Assembly: GCA_015056585.1 (NCBI GenBank)
Contig: SVFZ01000031.1
Span: forward strand, 1-33,539
Reading direction: 5' to 3'
DNA: 33,539 nucleotides
From: Butyrivibrio sp.
Lineage (GTDB): Bacteria > Bacillota > Clostridia > Lachnospirales > Lachnospiraceae
In this document: positions 7,966 to 16,609 of the stretch, one piece after another
How the letters are laid out: every line of letters begins with the position of its first letter
Numbering within the stretch: the stretch's first letter is position 1
Notes under the pieces: model-generated
What the model saw: the letters and a program-made list of their open reading frames with translations, nothing else
Database searches by the model: none
What the model was told of the DNA's origin: nothing
Position numbers and translations under genes: made by a program

Positions 7966-8037
7966 CTGCATTTCCAAAGAAGCCACTCCTCCGCTCCCCA
8001 GCAGGAGGTTCTATAAGGGCTTCCTTAGAAAATGCAG
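7966..8037 (-). promoter_or_regulatory. large stem-loop between major pilin and sortase genes
   Basis: A 72-nt imperfect hairpin: CTGCATTT pairs with AAATGCAG, an inner GGAAGCC pairs with GGCTTC, and there is a CCTCC/GGAGG tip stem. No T run follows on the minus strand, so it is not a standard terminator. An mRNA processing or stabilising structure that uncouples pilin from sortase levels is possible. Confidence 0.6.
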
Positions 8038-8111
8038 ACAGTTTCATTATTTATATTCAGAAACAAGATTCAATCTTTTATAGTAAAACTTTTTTCATAA
8101 TTCCGGGACGA

Positions 8112-9557
8112 TTATTCAGCGTCAGCTTTTCTTCTAACCATGAAGTATGCAACACCTGCAATGATAAGTACACCACCAAGGATGTAGAAGATTGTTGTTC
8201 CGATACCACCTGTTGAAGGAAGTACTGAACCGGAGTTGTTCTTTACTGTTACAGTCTCAAGAGCTGTTGTGCTTGAAATAACAACCTGCTCTCTCTCTGT
8301 GAGCTTGTTGTAACCTGTAGGAGCAACATCCTCCTGGAGGTAGTAAGTCTGCTCGTTTGTAAGACCAATAATCTGAGCTGCACCATTCTCATCTACTGCG
8401 ATTGCTGCACTGTTAACTTTTCCGTCTACTGTCATTGCTGCGATCTCTTCGCTGCTGGCTACTCTGTATGCCTTAGCGTCATTATCATATACAACGTGGA
8501 TCTGGTTTCCACCCTCTTTAGCATCCCAAAGTGAGAACTCTGCACCTGTAAGAACTGAGCTATCAGCACCGTCAACCTTTAAGATGTTGAATCCAAGAGT
8601 AAGAACTGTAACTTCATCTGTCTCAGCTGACTTGTAGTTATCATACTCAAGATATGCTGTGTTCTTCTCAGGAACAAGAACAACTGCCTTCTCATTGATA
8701 ACTGCATTGTATGTAAGAGTGATTGTCTTGCCCTTGTTTGCAATTACTGTAGCTGCAGGAATTGTAAGAGCATATGTGAACTTAGAGCCATCCTCGTTAG
8801 CTACACCTTCGCCCCATGTATATGTTCCAAGTACATCCTCACCTACTTTTGCAGTAGCTGTTGGGTAAAGTGTAAGGCCTTTTGTTGCTACGTCGTATAC
8901 AGTGATGTCCTTCTCGGCAACTGATGCAGGAACTGCTACTTCGATTGTATAAACGATAGGCTTGATTTCATCAAACATGCAGTCAACATCTCTGTCATCC
9001 TTCTTTGTGATTGTAGGATATGTGTTCTTCTCGTTGATTGTAACATCTCCAAGTGTCTGAACTACTGCTGCAGTACCAAGGCTTGAAAGAATGAGGTAGT
9101 AACCGGGCTCAACAGCCGTAGAAGCTACACCATTTGCGTTTGAAAATGTACCTGTAGCAGAAGCTGCTGTCTTAAATGCATCTGTGTTAAGTGCTTCTGC
9201 AACCTGAGATCCTGTGATGCCCTCTTTTGCTGTAATATTCCAACGTGTATCAAGCTTTGACTCAGCTACATTGAAAAGATTTGTTGCTTTAAGAAGATCT
9301 GCAAGAGCCTGACTCTCAACATAGTAAGCTGCAGTACCTTCCTGATCTGCATTATTCTCACCGCTGTTAGATACGTTCTTGATATCAGCCTTTAAAATCT
9401 GATAGTAAGTATAAGTAATTTCTTTTACTTCACCGGTGTTGTTGTTCTCATTGGTGATAGTGATTGAAGCATTCTCTGAAGCGAATGCTGTTACGCTTGC
9501 GCCCATGATCATAGTAGCAGCAAGGATTCCGGTTAATAGTTTCTTAATTCCTTTCAT
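8112..9557 (-). CDS. major (backbone) pilin, LPSTG-anchored
   Basis: A 481-residue exported protein. The signal peptide ends near residue 27 (TAFAS). The pilin-motif-like segment NTYPTITKK holds Lys185 and Lys186, either of which could be the cross-linking lysine. A SpaA/Cna-B-like domain begins around FNILKVDG and contains an E-box, YYLQEDVAPTGY (405-416, Glu409), which promotes internal isopeptide bonds in this family. The C-terminus is LPSTGG at 446, a hydrophobic helix and an RRKADAE tail. This is the standard backbone pilin layout. It has the strongest ribosome binding site of the operon (AAAGGAGAGG), as expected for the most abundant subunit. A small hairpin (GATTGC/GCAATC, 9597-9613) lies in the 73-bp gap upstream. 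Confidence 0.92.
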   Translation of the reverse strand: MKGIKKLLTGILAATMIMGASVTAFASENASITITNENNNTGEVKEITYTYYQILKADIKNVSNSGENNADQEGTAAYYVESQALADLLKATNLFNVAESKLDTRWNITAKEGITGSQVAEALNTDAFKTAASATGTFSNANGVASTAVEPGYYLILSSLGTAAVVQTLGDVTINEKNTYPTITKKDDRDVDCMFDEIKPIVYTIEVAVPASVAEKDITVYDVATKGLTLYPTATAKVGEDVLGTYTWGEGVANEDGSKFTYALTIPAATVIANKGKTITLTYNAVINEKAVVLVPEKNTAYLEYDNYKSAETDEVTVLTLGFNILKVDGADSSVLTGAEFSLWDAKEGGNQIHVVYDNDAKAYRVASSEEIAAMTVDGKVNSAAIAVDENGAAQIIGLTNEQTYYLQEDVAPTGYNKLTEREQVVISSTTALETVTVKNNSGSVLPSTGGIGTTIFYILGGVLIIAGVAYFMVRRKADAE

Positions 9558-9630
9558 TTTTCCTCTCCTTTGAATCTTGTGTCTTTTATTAGCTCAGATT
9601 GCACATCGCAATCGTATGCATCAATAATTT

Positions 9631-12600
9631 TTAATTCCTCTTAAGTAAAGAAAACTTAAGTTTTATAAAATATACAAGTGCAAGAACTATAAGTATCAGT
9701 CCTGCTGCCGCAAACGGAGTTGTTCCAACACCGCCTGTGGAAGGAAGCGTATTTACATAAACCGATTCGTTTGTGATCACAACTTCCCCATAACTCTTGC
9801 CATCAGCACCAAGGGTCATGATATAACCGGTATCTTTTACTGTATCTTCACCCACTGTTATATCGTTCTGCTTGTTAGCATTTACTGTTATTCCGTTATA
9901 TGTATATGCAACCTGATAGGTTCCCAGGTACTGATCCGGCTCCTTGACACTGTACTGGTACAAATTGCCATGCTCATCATAAATTGGAAGATTGTTAATT
10001 GTCTGAGTCCAATTATTGCTTGTTGAGAGCTGCAATGTACTGTAAACAACCCAAGGGGTATCTGCTGTCTTCTGCCAAACATCAAGTGTAAGTGATGTTC
10101 TCTTATCCGCAATATCGCTGCCCTGTGCGTCAACCCAAACTTTACTTACTGTAAGATTTCCTGTAAGCGTGTTGTTGAAGTCTACATCATATACAGAACC
10201 AAGTGAATAATCTGCCACGAACTGGTTCTTATAAAGAAGTGATGTATCAGGCTGGCTGTTAAGTGTCAGTGAGCAAATTGCAAGAACATCATTGAAGTTT
10301 TCATCTGATGAATAAGTTACATCTGCTCCCAGGTAATAGAAGTGCTCTTTAAGAGTTGTATCCTGTGTGTACTTGGCCGGATGAGTCATATTTTCATATG
10401 TATATTTCTTATAGAACCATGTCCATTTCTTGGATACTGTAACTTTTACATAATAAACAGTCTCATCATATTTGATTCCATCTGCTCCGGTGTTAACCTC
10501 AGTTATCTTGTAATAGTAATCACCCTCATATCTGTATGGAATTGATGCAAACTGTGCAATTGCAGTGTATGTTCCGTCTTCATTTCTTACAGCTTCAGCA
10601 CCTGAAACAGTCACTGTATCCTGAATCGAAGTGGTATATGAACCGTCATCGTTTTTAACAGATACTGTAGGCATAGGCTGAGATGCGAGTGTTACTGAAT
10701 TTCTCTCAGATGTATATGCAGAATAGCCTGTCGGCTCAATCTTAAATGTAAACTGCATATCCTCGTCCCAGACACCGCCGGCAAAATTCTTGCTTACCTG
10801 CAGCGGTCCAATCGGGATACTGTAGAAATTGCATACCTGAACTGTCTGTGTATGTGAAGGGTTGTTTACATCTGTACTACCCACTTTCACGTTTACAGGT
10901 GGCTGATCATTGAGTCCATCAACATCCACTGCAAAAACTGCTCTCCAGTTATTGCCACCGGTCTTCCACTTGTTATTGCCCACTTCCTCTTCATCCTCTG
11001 TAAGACCATACTTGGTTACTCGGGACAGATTGGTCGACTCTATAACAGTGCTGGTGTTTGACGCAGGGTCATAGGACATTGTAAGTCCGTCGGCAACCTC
11101 ATCAACAGTATAGGTTCCTGCCGGAATATCTGAGATTGTCCACTGCGCACTCTGGTTGTAAGTTACTACGTATGTATTTCCTGTTGCCTTATGGGTCGAA
11201 GCATCGTACTCGTAAGCCTCTCCGGTATCACCGGCATGACCTGTAAATCCTGTAAATACAATGTAATTTCCGGTTGCATTATTTGTAATGCGGAACATTA
11301 CATTTGATAAAAGAGCTGTCTTTGTATTGTCTCTTACAAATCCTGAGCCGTAATCATTGACAACCATCTTATGAATTCTGAGGTTGCTGCTTCCGGTGTT
11401 GTAGAATGCTGCGCAAGTAGCATGATTTTCAGGACTTATGTAGTAGTTAGCGCCCTTGGTTATTGTAGTGACATAAGCGGTCTTATTTGACCACCACCGG
11501 GAATCGGACTCTATTATCTGAACAAATCCGTCATTTGCTGCAGCTTTATAGTATCTTACATCCTGATCATCGGTACCGGGATTATCAACTCTTACAAAAA
11601 TGTAATCGGTATCCTTTGTAATGGTGACACCTGATGAATTATCAGTAATATCATTCTCGGTGATTATCAGGTAGATACGGTTGTCTACAATATATCTGCT
11701 GTCATAATCAAATGAATATGAGATATTTGAACCGCTGTTCTTAATCTCTGTTGTAATGGTATCAAGTGTACCGCTTGTATTTAGTGCTCTTAGTGTAAAG
11801 TTAAATGTAAGCTCTCCGGGATCTGCGCCATTTAAGTACTTATAAAGCGAAATTCCAACACTGCCTTTTGTTGTCTTATTGTTGAATGTAGGAATCTCCC
11901 CGCATGGAATCGTACATGCCTCATCCATATAGTATTCAGGGGCACTTACCCTGTAATAAAGAGACTTTGTATAATAGTTCTTGAGCTGAACCGTTACAGT
12001 TACCTTTGCATAATAAACTGTAGAATCAGGAATGAATACATTACCTTCGCTGTCTGTGGTTCCTTCGGTCTCAACAATCTTGTAAACAAAGCTCTCACTC
12101 TCGCCTTCCGATCTGATTGAAGTGTACTGATAGATCAGATTTCCCAGCGAATCAATCTGTCCGCTCTTTGCGCTTTCATTTCCATAAGTGATAGGACTGA
12201 AAATAACATTATGATTTGCTGTTGTTTCCTGTTCGGAAGTATTGTTTATCTTAACCGGAAGGAAACCGTTTTTAGCTGTGGAAATCTTCTCCCACCCGTC
12301 TTCTGCTGAAAAATTCTGTCTGTAAAGTGCAAATGAGAAACCATTTGTCGTTGCAAACTCACCATCAATATTCTTGTAAGCCTGAAACTGTGCTGTTCCA
12401 CTGATCTGCTTTACATCTGTGTAGGTGTTGTGCCACTCTCCACTGCAAATAATTACTCTGGGAAAGACTATCCAGCCGGCAGATGTTGCATAATTAATAA
12501 ATGTTGCATCTTCCTGCCCTGATATAAACACGCCTGCCACAGAACCGGCAGTATAAACATTTTTTGTATTTTCAAAGTTCCATATAATGCTCTGGTTAAC

Positions 12601-14772
12601 CTTGTCGTACTGATTTGAGTTGGCAAGTGTTGCTCCGTCAACGAGAGAGCCAAGATCAGTACTTACAGCATACTTATAAAGATTTATATCTGAATTGGCT
12701 GTTACATTAAATACAATTACCTGATCGGAATTCTTATAAATCTTAAGATTTCCTTCCTGATATAACTTGTTCTTAAAGTCATCATCAGTCAGTGTTACAT
12801 AATAAGTTCCGGCAGCATACTTGGTCGTATCGATGAAATACTTGGGAGTTGCTCCCTCATAGTATGTCAAAAGGCTTATATTGTCTTGTCTGCTTGCAAG
12901 ATCCTTTGACGCGCTCCTTACATAGGTCATCATGTCATTAACAATCTTGTTAAGCTCGCCGGTACTATAAGCAATGTCAAACTTCATGTAGTCTGCACCG
13001 GACATATGACTGATACTCCATGCATACTGTCCCGGTACTATAAAGTAAGCCGGAAATCCCTTTATACGAACATCTCCTGATACAGAAGCTGCGATAAATG
13101 TCTGCTCAGAAGGATTTGTAAGGTCGTTACCATACTGCTGCTCTAAAGCATACAACTGATTTGTAGCAAAGTTTGTTTCACTCTCTTTCATTCCCAGTGC
13201 ATCTGCTACAATACCAAAGTTCACAGCATCTCCCAGCACAGACTTAAAATTGTCTGATCCCGGGTCATGTTTCTGATAAACTGTAACTGCGAAAATTGAG
13301 AAGCTTTCTGAACTAAACTCAATTTTTTCGTTTCCCTCAACCTCGGCTGATGCATCTGCAAGAGTCTTAACTTCAATGTCCTTTGAAGAAATATCTGTAG
13401 CCTCCTGAGTACTTGTAATTTCAGGTGACTCCATTACATCTGTCTTGATAGGAAGATGCACAACAGCAATATCTTCTTTTGAGGAAACTGACAGATCGTT
13501 TGTAAGCTGGTTCTCTTTGAACTCAATACTGATGCTTACTGTTCCTTCCGCCGGCTCATACTCTTTTCCATCGAACATGAAAGCGATGTCGTACATAAGA
13601 GTATTTGTGTCTGTATATTCCGATGTCTCATCAAATCCTGCTTCATTTGCTATGGTCTCTGCATTGTCATTAAGAGCCTGCATATAAGCATCATAGTTGT
13701 ATCCTTCTGTCTGAGGAGTAACCTCTGAAACAACCAGTTGTATTCCATCAGGAAGCGCACCGGGATCGGATAAAACAGCCTTAACTGACACTTTGCTGTT
13801 ATCTGTATAAGTAAACTCAGTCTTTGTGTTAACTTTGTAGTAAGAAAGGTGAAGCTCTGCATCCTCTGTGATTTCGATCACATCCCCGGCTGCTGTCTTT
13901 GCCTCATAATATGTATAAGTTACAGTCTCTTCTGTAGGAGTAGTGCCATCCTCTGTATCTGCCTCAGATTCAGCTGCAGCAGCGTCTGTACTGTCTTCTT
14001 CTGTGCTTTCATCAGCAGCTTCTGTATCCTCAGTGTCATCTACAGTGACCGTGATATCTTTTGTCTTCTTGATAAGCTCTGTTATATGGTTCTCACCGAT
14101 CATACCCTTGTCAAAACGGTATCCGTCAAAGCTTCTAACTTCCTCTGAAAGATTAAAAGATTCGGAAATGGAGAGCTCTTTTGAATCCGCTATAGATGCG
14201 CCGGCATTATCTTCGTATACAACAGTGATAACTACATTACTCTTAAGCTCTGCAACCTTTTTCTCAGCCTTACTGCTTTCTGTTGAAGCTTCTGCAGAAT
14301 CTTTCTTATCTGTTTCTTTTTCTTCATCAGATAACTCTTCTGTAGAAGCCTCGTCTGCTGAGCTATCTTCTGTAGAAGCCTCGTCAGATGCCTCTTCATT
14401 TGATGCCTCGGAGTCTGATGAGGCTGCCTCATCTACTATAACTAAAGGATCACTATCAGTGCTTGATCCATCTGCACCTGCATCGACATTTTCGCCTTCA
14501 ACGGTATTTTCAGGATTCTGAACATTTTCACCATTTTCGGATTCTTTCATCTCCTCGATCATTCCGCTTTCCCATTCGGAATCAGCAGTCTCGAGAACAA
14601 GTCCTACCTTCTTGGCACCATCCTCTGTCATTGCCGTCGCCGGCTTGTTGAGCCCGTATAAAGTAGCTGTTCCTGTCAAAAGAGATAAGATAACAGCAAA
14701 AGCAACCCATCTCTTGAATCTCACATGCTTCTTTATGTACTTTTCTGCGCGATTTTCGTTATTCGTGCGCAT
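9631..14772 (-). CDS. very large LPSTG surface adhesin / probable tip pilin
   Basis: A 1713-residue exported protein. An N-terminal hydrophobic segment (about 20-45) is followed by a very acidic Ser/Thr/Glu/Asp/Ala-rich region (about 75-175, again near 250-285). The middle part has no family I can name. Two domains resembling streptococcal pilin isopeptide-linkage domains follow (one with LTFNFTLRAL, one with MQFTFKIEP and YYYKITEVN). A Cna-B-like domain (LTVSKVWVDAQG to SVKEPDQYLG) precedes LPSTGG at 1676, a membrane helix and a basic tail. It is probably the tip or ancillary adhesin of the pilus encoded with it, or a wall-linked adhesin. GAGG lies before the ATG. The acidic region has DNA-level repeats at 14336-14385. 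The ligand is unknown. Confidence 0.85.
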   Translation of the reverse strand: MRTNNENRAEKYIKKHVRFKRWVAFAVILSLLTGTATLYGLNKPATAMTEDGAKKVGLVLETADSEWESGMIEEMKESENGENVQNPENTVEGENVDAGADGSSTDSDPLVIVDEAASSDSEASNEEASDEASTEDSSADEASTEELSDEEKETDKKDSAEASTESSKAEKKVAELKSNVVITVVYEDNAGASIADSKELSISESFNLSEEVRSFDGYRFDKGMIGENHITELIKKTKDITVTVDDTEDTEAADESTEEDSTDAAAAESEADTEDGTTPTEETVTYTYYEAKTAAGDVIEITEDAELHLSYYKVNTKTEFTYTDNSKVSVKAVLSDPGALPDGIQLVVSEVTPQTEGYNYDAYMQALNDNAETIANEAGFDETSEYTDTNTLMYDIAFMFDGKEYEPAEGTVSISIEFKENQLTNDLSVSSKEDIAVVHLPIKTDVMESPEITSTQEATDISSKDIEVKTLADASAEVEGNEKIEFSSESFSIFAVTVYQKHDPGSDNFKSVLGDAVNFGIVADALGMKESETNFATNQLYALEQQYGNDLTNPSEQTFIAASVSGDVRIKGFPAYFIVPGQYAWSISHMSGADYMKFDIAYSTGELNKIVNDMMTYVRSASKDLASRQDNISLLTYYEGATPKYFIDTTKYAAGTYYVTLTDDDFKNKLYQEGNLKIYKNSDQVIVFNVTANSDINLYKYAVSTDLGSLVDGATLANSNQYDKVNQSIIWNFENTKNVYTAGSVAGVFISGQEDATFINYATSAGWIVFPRVIICSGEWHNTYTDVKQISGTAQFQAYKNIDGEFATTNGFSFALYRQNFSAEDGWEKISTAKNGFLPVKINNTSEQETTANHNVIFSPITYGNESAKSGQIDSLGNLIYQYTSIRSEGESESFVYKIVETEGTTDSEGNVFIPDSTVYYAKVTVTVQLKNYYTKSLYYRVSAPEYYMDEACTIPCGEIPTFNNKTTKGSVGISLYKYLNGADPGELTFNFTLRALNTSGTLDTITTEIKNSGSNISYSFDYDSRYIVDNRIYLIITENDITDNSSGVTITKDTDYIFVRVDNPGTDDQDVRYYKAAANDGFVQIIESDSRWWSNKTAYVTTITKGANYYISPENHATCAAFYNTGSSNLRIHKMVVNDYGSGFVRDNTKTALLSNVMFRITNNATGNYIVFTGFTGHAGDTGEAYEYDASTHKATGNTYVVTYNQSAQWTISDIPAGTYTVDEVADGLTMSYDPASNTSTVIESTNLSRVTKYGLTEDEEEVGNNKWKTGGNNWRAVFAVDVDGLNDQPPVNVKVGSTDVNNPSHTQTVQVCNFYSIPIGPLQVSKNFAGGVWDEDMQFTFKIEPTGYSAYTSERNSVTLASQPMPTVSVKNDDGSYTTSIQDTVTVSGAEAVRNEDGTYTAIAQFASIPYRYEGDYYYKITEVNTGADGIKYDETVYYVKVTVSKKWTWFYKKYTYENMTHPAKYTQDTTLKEHFYYLGADVTYSSDENFNDVLAICSLTLNSQPDTSLLYKNQFVADYSLGSVYDVDFNNTLTGNLTVSKVWVDAQGSDIADKRTSLTLDVWQKTADTPWVVYSTLQLSTSNNWTQTINNLPIYDEHGNLYQYSVKEPDQYLGTYQVAYTYNGITVNANKQNDITVGEDTVKDTGYIMTLGADGKSYGEVVITNESVYVNTLPSTGGVGTTPFAAAGLILIVLALVYFIKLKFSLLKRN
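14336..14385. repeat. 20-bp direct repeats in the acidic region of the adhesin gene
   Basis: TCTTCTGTAGAAGCCTCGTC is present at 14336-14355 and 14366-14385, 30 bp apart. It encodes DEASTE units of the Ser/Glu-rich stretch, a likely site of repeat-number change by slippage. Confidence 0.8.
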
Positions 14773-14810
14773 AACTTGCTTACCTCTACCACAATTTTTC
14801 TAAAACTTAC

Positions 14811-15392
14811 TTATTCAAAACTTCCTATTTTACTAAAAGGAAAGACTCTGAAAACTACTTTTCCAATAAGCTGTTCCCTTGTAACACAGCCAACCACTGT
14901 GGATCTGGAATCTATTGATACGCTTCTGTGATCTCCCAAAACGAAGTATCTGTTCTCAGGTACCTGATAGGGAAAAGTAATGTCTGTCGGTTCAAGGCTT
15001 CTGTCAGATACATAACTTTCTTCAATCTCTACTCCATTGACAGAAACAATTCCTTTTTCATCAATATTTATCCAGTCTCCCGGAGATCCTAAAACTCTCT
15101 TAACCAAAACCTTATTGTTATAATAAAATGCAAGCAGATCACCCGGCTCAAATTCACCTGAGTTCTGGGCTATGACTATGTCACCGGTGTCCATGGTCGG
15201 TGTCATTGAATCTCCGGTAACTTTCAGGACTGTAACAAAAAAGCTTGAAATAAGTACCGCCAGGGCTGCGACCACAACCACAACAATAAGAGAGTTTCTT
15301 AACACTTTACGGTATTCTTTTTTATTGTTAACCCTCTTGAGCTCCTTCTTGAGTTCCTCCAGAGTTGGTTTGGTGATCTTCTCTTCACTCAT
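14811..15392 (-). CDS. signal peptidase I of the pilus operon
   Basis: A 193-residue S26-family type I signal peptidase, using the ATG at 15392. One N-terminal membrane helix (LIVVVVVAALAVLISSFF) is followed by box B with the nucleophile Ser62 (TGDSMTPTM), the Lys98 general base (VLVKRVLGSPGD) and the GDHRSVSIDSR box. It cleaves signal peptides outside the membrane. Dedicated signal peptidases are a known part of several sortase pilus loci, so it probably processes or chaperones the pilins here. The chosen start overlaps the upstream stop by 8 bp, indicating translational coupling. An upstream in-frame ATG at 15437 would add 15 residues inside the previous gene and is less likely. Confidence 0.88.
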   Translation of the reverse strand: MSEEKITKPTLEELKKELKRVNNKKEYRKVLRNSLIVVVVVAALAVLISSFFVTVLKVTGDSMTPTMDTGDIVIAQNSGEFEPGDLLAFYYNNKVLVKRVLGSPGDWINIDEKGIVSVNGVEIEESYVSDRSLEPTDITFPYQVPENRYFVLGDHRSVSIDSRSTVVGCVTREQLIGKVVFRVFPFSKIGSFE

Positions 15393-15999
15393 CTTTTTTC
15401 TTTCTTGTGCGCTTCTTTGGCGCTTTAACAGCATCATCTTCAGTCTTTTCCGGAAGCTGCGTCATCTCGGATATCTTCTTTATCTGCTGCTCCTCTGCAT
15501 GCTTGATACGTTGTCTGCTCTCCTCAATTTCCTTCATAAGAGCTTTGTATTCTGTCTCTGCATTCTTCTTAAGGGTATTTATATATAGATCAGCTGCTTT
15601 CTGACCGGCTTCCATGATTCCACCAAGTTTAATGGAAGCCTCAGCAAGGGACTGTGAGTTTTCTATCTTGGAAAGAGCGTCGTCCACCTGCTTTTGCATC
15701 TCTTCTTTTTCTCTGGCAAGTCTTGCTTTAAGACCATTTATGTCTTTATCGAACTTTTCCTGCATCTGAGCCTTCTGCTCATTGAACTTGGCTCTCATTT
15801 CTGCTTTTTCTTCGTCAAAGCTCTTTAGCATCGATGCACGCTCTTTTGCCATATTCTGCTGAAGCAAAAGCTTCTCTTTTTCAAGTTCTTCTCTTAATTC
15901 AGTTTCATGTGTTCTAGCAGCTTCTGCCTCTTCCGAAAAGGAGATCATCATCTCCAGAAGCTCTGCTCTGCTGAGTTTTTTTAGATTCTTGTCTGCCAT
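15385..15999 (-). CDS. cytoplasmic coiled-coil protein, first gene of the pilus operon
   Basis: A 204-residue protein with no signal peptide. After a short conserved-looking start (LKKLSRAELLEMMI) residues 20-115 form a long charged coiled coil rich in Glu, Lys, Arg and Met. A middle segment (SQSLAEASIKLGGIMEAG, about 113-130) precedes another helix, then a very basic tail (PKKRTRKKK). I do not recognise a family. A scaffold that places the pilus machinery at the membrane or division site is a guess. It is first in the operon, with GAGGAG before the ATG, overlaps the signal peptidase gene by 8 bp, and follows a riboswitch leader of several hundred bases. Confidence 0.75.
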   Translation of the reverse strand: MADKNLKKLSRAELLEMMISFSEEAEAARTHETELREELEKEKLLLQQNMAKERASMLKSFDEEKAEMRAKFNEQKAQMQEKFDKDINGLKARLAREKEEMQKQVDDALSKIENSQSLAEASIKLGGIMEAGQKAADLYINTLKKNAETEYKALMKEIEESRQRIKHAEEQQIKKISEMTQLPEKTEDDAVKAPKKRTRKKKDE

Positions 16000-16017
16000 G
16001 ACTCCTCATTTTTATCC

Positions 16018-16071
16018 GCAAAACAAAAACAGGCACTTTGCGCAAGACTACCTAGTCTCTGCAAAATGCCT
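16018..16071 (-). terminator. second leader terminator just before the first pilus-operon gene
   Basis: Minus strand: AGGCA...TGCCT with inner GCAAA/TTTGC-type and AGACT/AGTCT pairing (16031-16071), followed by GTTTTTGTTTTG. It ends about 10 nt before the GAGGAG ribosome binding site. Because it lies between the riboswitch and the gene, it may act as an additional attenuator. Confidence 0.7.
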
Positions 16072-16194
16072 TAATCTATAAATTCGGCTTGCAAAGCTAT
16101 GTGTCCCAGCATTTCCGTGAAAAAATCCCTGTATTCTTCAACATTACCAATGTTGACCGTTCATCCTTGAACATTACTAGTACTAAAATTTTCC
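16072..16194 (-). other. leader segment between the two terminators
   Basis: This non-coding stretch contains a CAACATT/AATGTTG hairpin near 16139-16157. It also holds TAGCTTTGC (minus strand, 16091-16099), which is complementary to GCAAAGCTA in the core of the upstream aptamer (16300-16308). No open reading frame with a ribosome binding site is seen. Confidence 0.45.
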
Positions 16195-16235
16195 GAAAAA
16201 AAAGCCGTCTGAAAAATAAAACCTATCAGCTCGGC
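16195..16235 (-). terminator. intrinsic terminator of the pilus-operon riboswitch
   Basis: Minus strand: GCCGAGCTGA pairs with TCAGACGGC (16204-16235), followed by TTTTTTTT. It is the expression platform after the aptamer, separated from it by a GGTATC/GATACC hairpin. Confidence 0.8.
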
Positions 16236-16254
16236 CAATCATTTGGTATCTTGC

Positions 16255-16342
16255 GATACCAGCAACTGGCTGCCTTTCACATTATGTGTTAAGGCCCTGT
16301 AGCTTTGCGTCACCATCTCTCGATGGCTTTGCCCCTAAATTT
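16255..16342 (-). promoter_or_regulatory. c-di-GMP-I riboswitch upstream of the pilus operon
   Basis: The minus strand carries the class I c-di-GMP (GEMM) aptamer consensus. In order: GGGGCAAAGCC, a P2 hairpin CCATC-GAGA-GATGG with a GNRA loop, GTGACGCAAAGCTACAGGGCC, the TTAAC tetraloop-receptor side, a variable P3 and GCCAGTTGC. It matches the two plus-strand aptamers in this window in every core block. A terminator follows, so c-di-GMP should control read-through into the seven-gene pilus operon. Confidence 0.9.
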
Positions 16343-16432
16343 CCAATAATATGAACTTTAATCTCACTAAACTAAACAGCAATTAAAATTAAGTTTAGTA
16401 AGTTAAGATTATTTGAATGCCTTGGTAAAAAG

Positions 16433-16461
16433 AATATACTACTTGGCATTTAAAAATACAA
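16433..16461 (-). promoter_or_regulatory. weak candidate promoter of the pilus operon
   Basis: Minus strand -35 TTGTAT (16456-16461), 17 bp, -10 TATATT (16433-16438). It would leave about 85 nt before the aptamer. A TATTAT at 16346-16351 lies closer but lacks a -35. Inverted repeats (ACTAAACT/AGTTTAGT) lie between and could bind a regulator. Confidence 0.35.
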
Positions 16462-16492
16462 CCACTTTTTCACACAAAAATCACAGTTTCCC

Positions 16493-16523
16493 ATAAAAAT
16501 AGAGCTGAAACCAGTTCAGCTCT
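16493..16523 (-). terminator. flgE terminator
   Basis: Minus strand AGAGCTGAA...TTCAGCTCT, a 9-bp perfect stem with a 5-nt loop, followed by ATTTTTATG. It lies about 90 bp after the flgE stop and isolates flgE from the pilus operon. Confidence 0.9.
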
Positions 16524-16609
16524 ACGTATCAAAATTTCAATTATCAAAAACTTTTTTTTAGTTTCCGCTTTGTTTTAACAATTGGACACACGTAATTTCA
16601 GTGGCAAAA

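Noticed and set aside
7966..8037. Rho-independent terminator after the major pilin
   Set aside because: The stem is long enough, but no T run follows on either strand and the next operon gene lies just beyond without a clear new promoter.
13943..14521. Long serine-rich plus-strand frame (192 codons) opposite the adhesin
   Set aside because: It is the antisense of the Glu/Ser/Asp-rich repeats, whose codons lack stops on the other strand. No start signal is seen.
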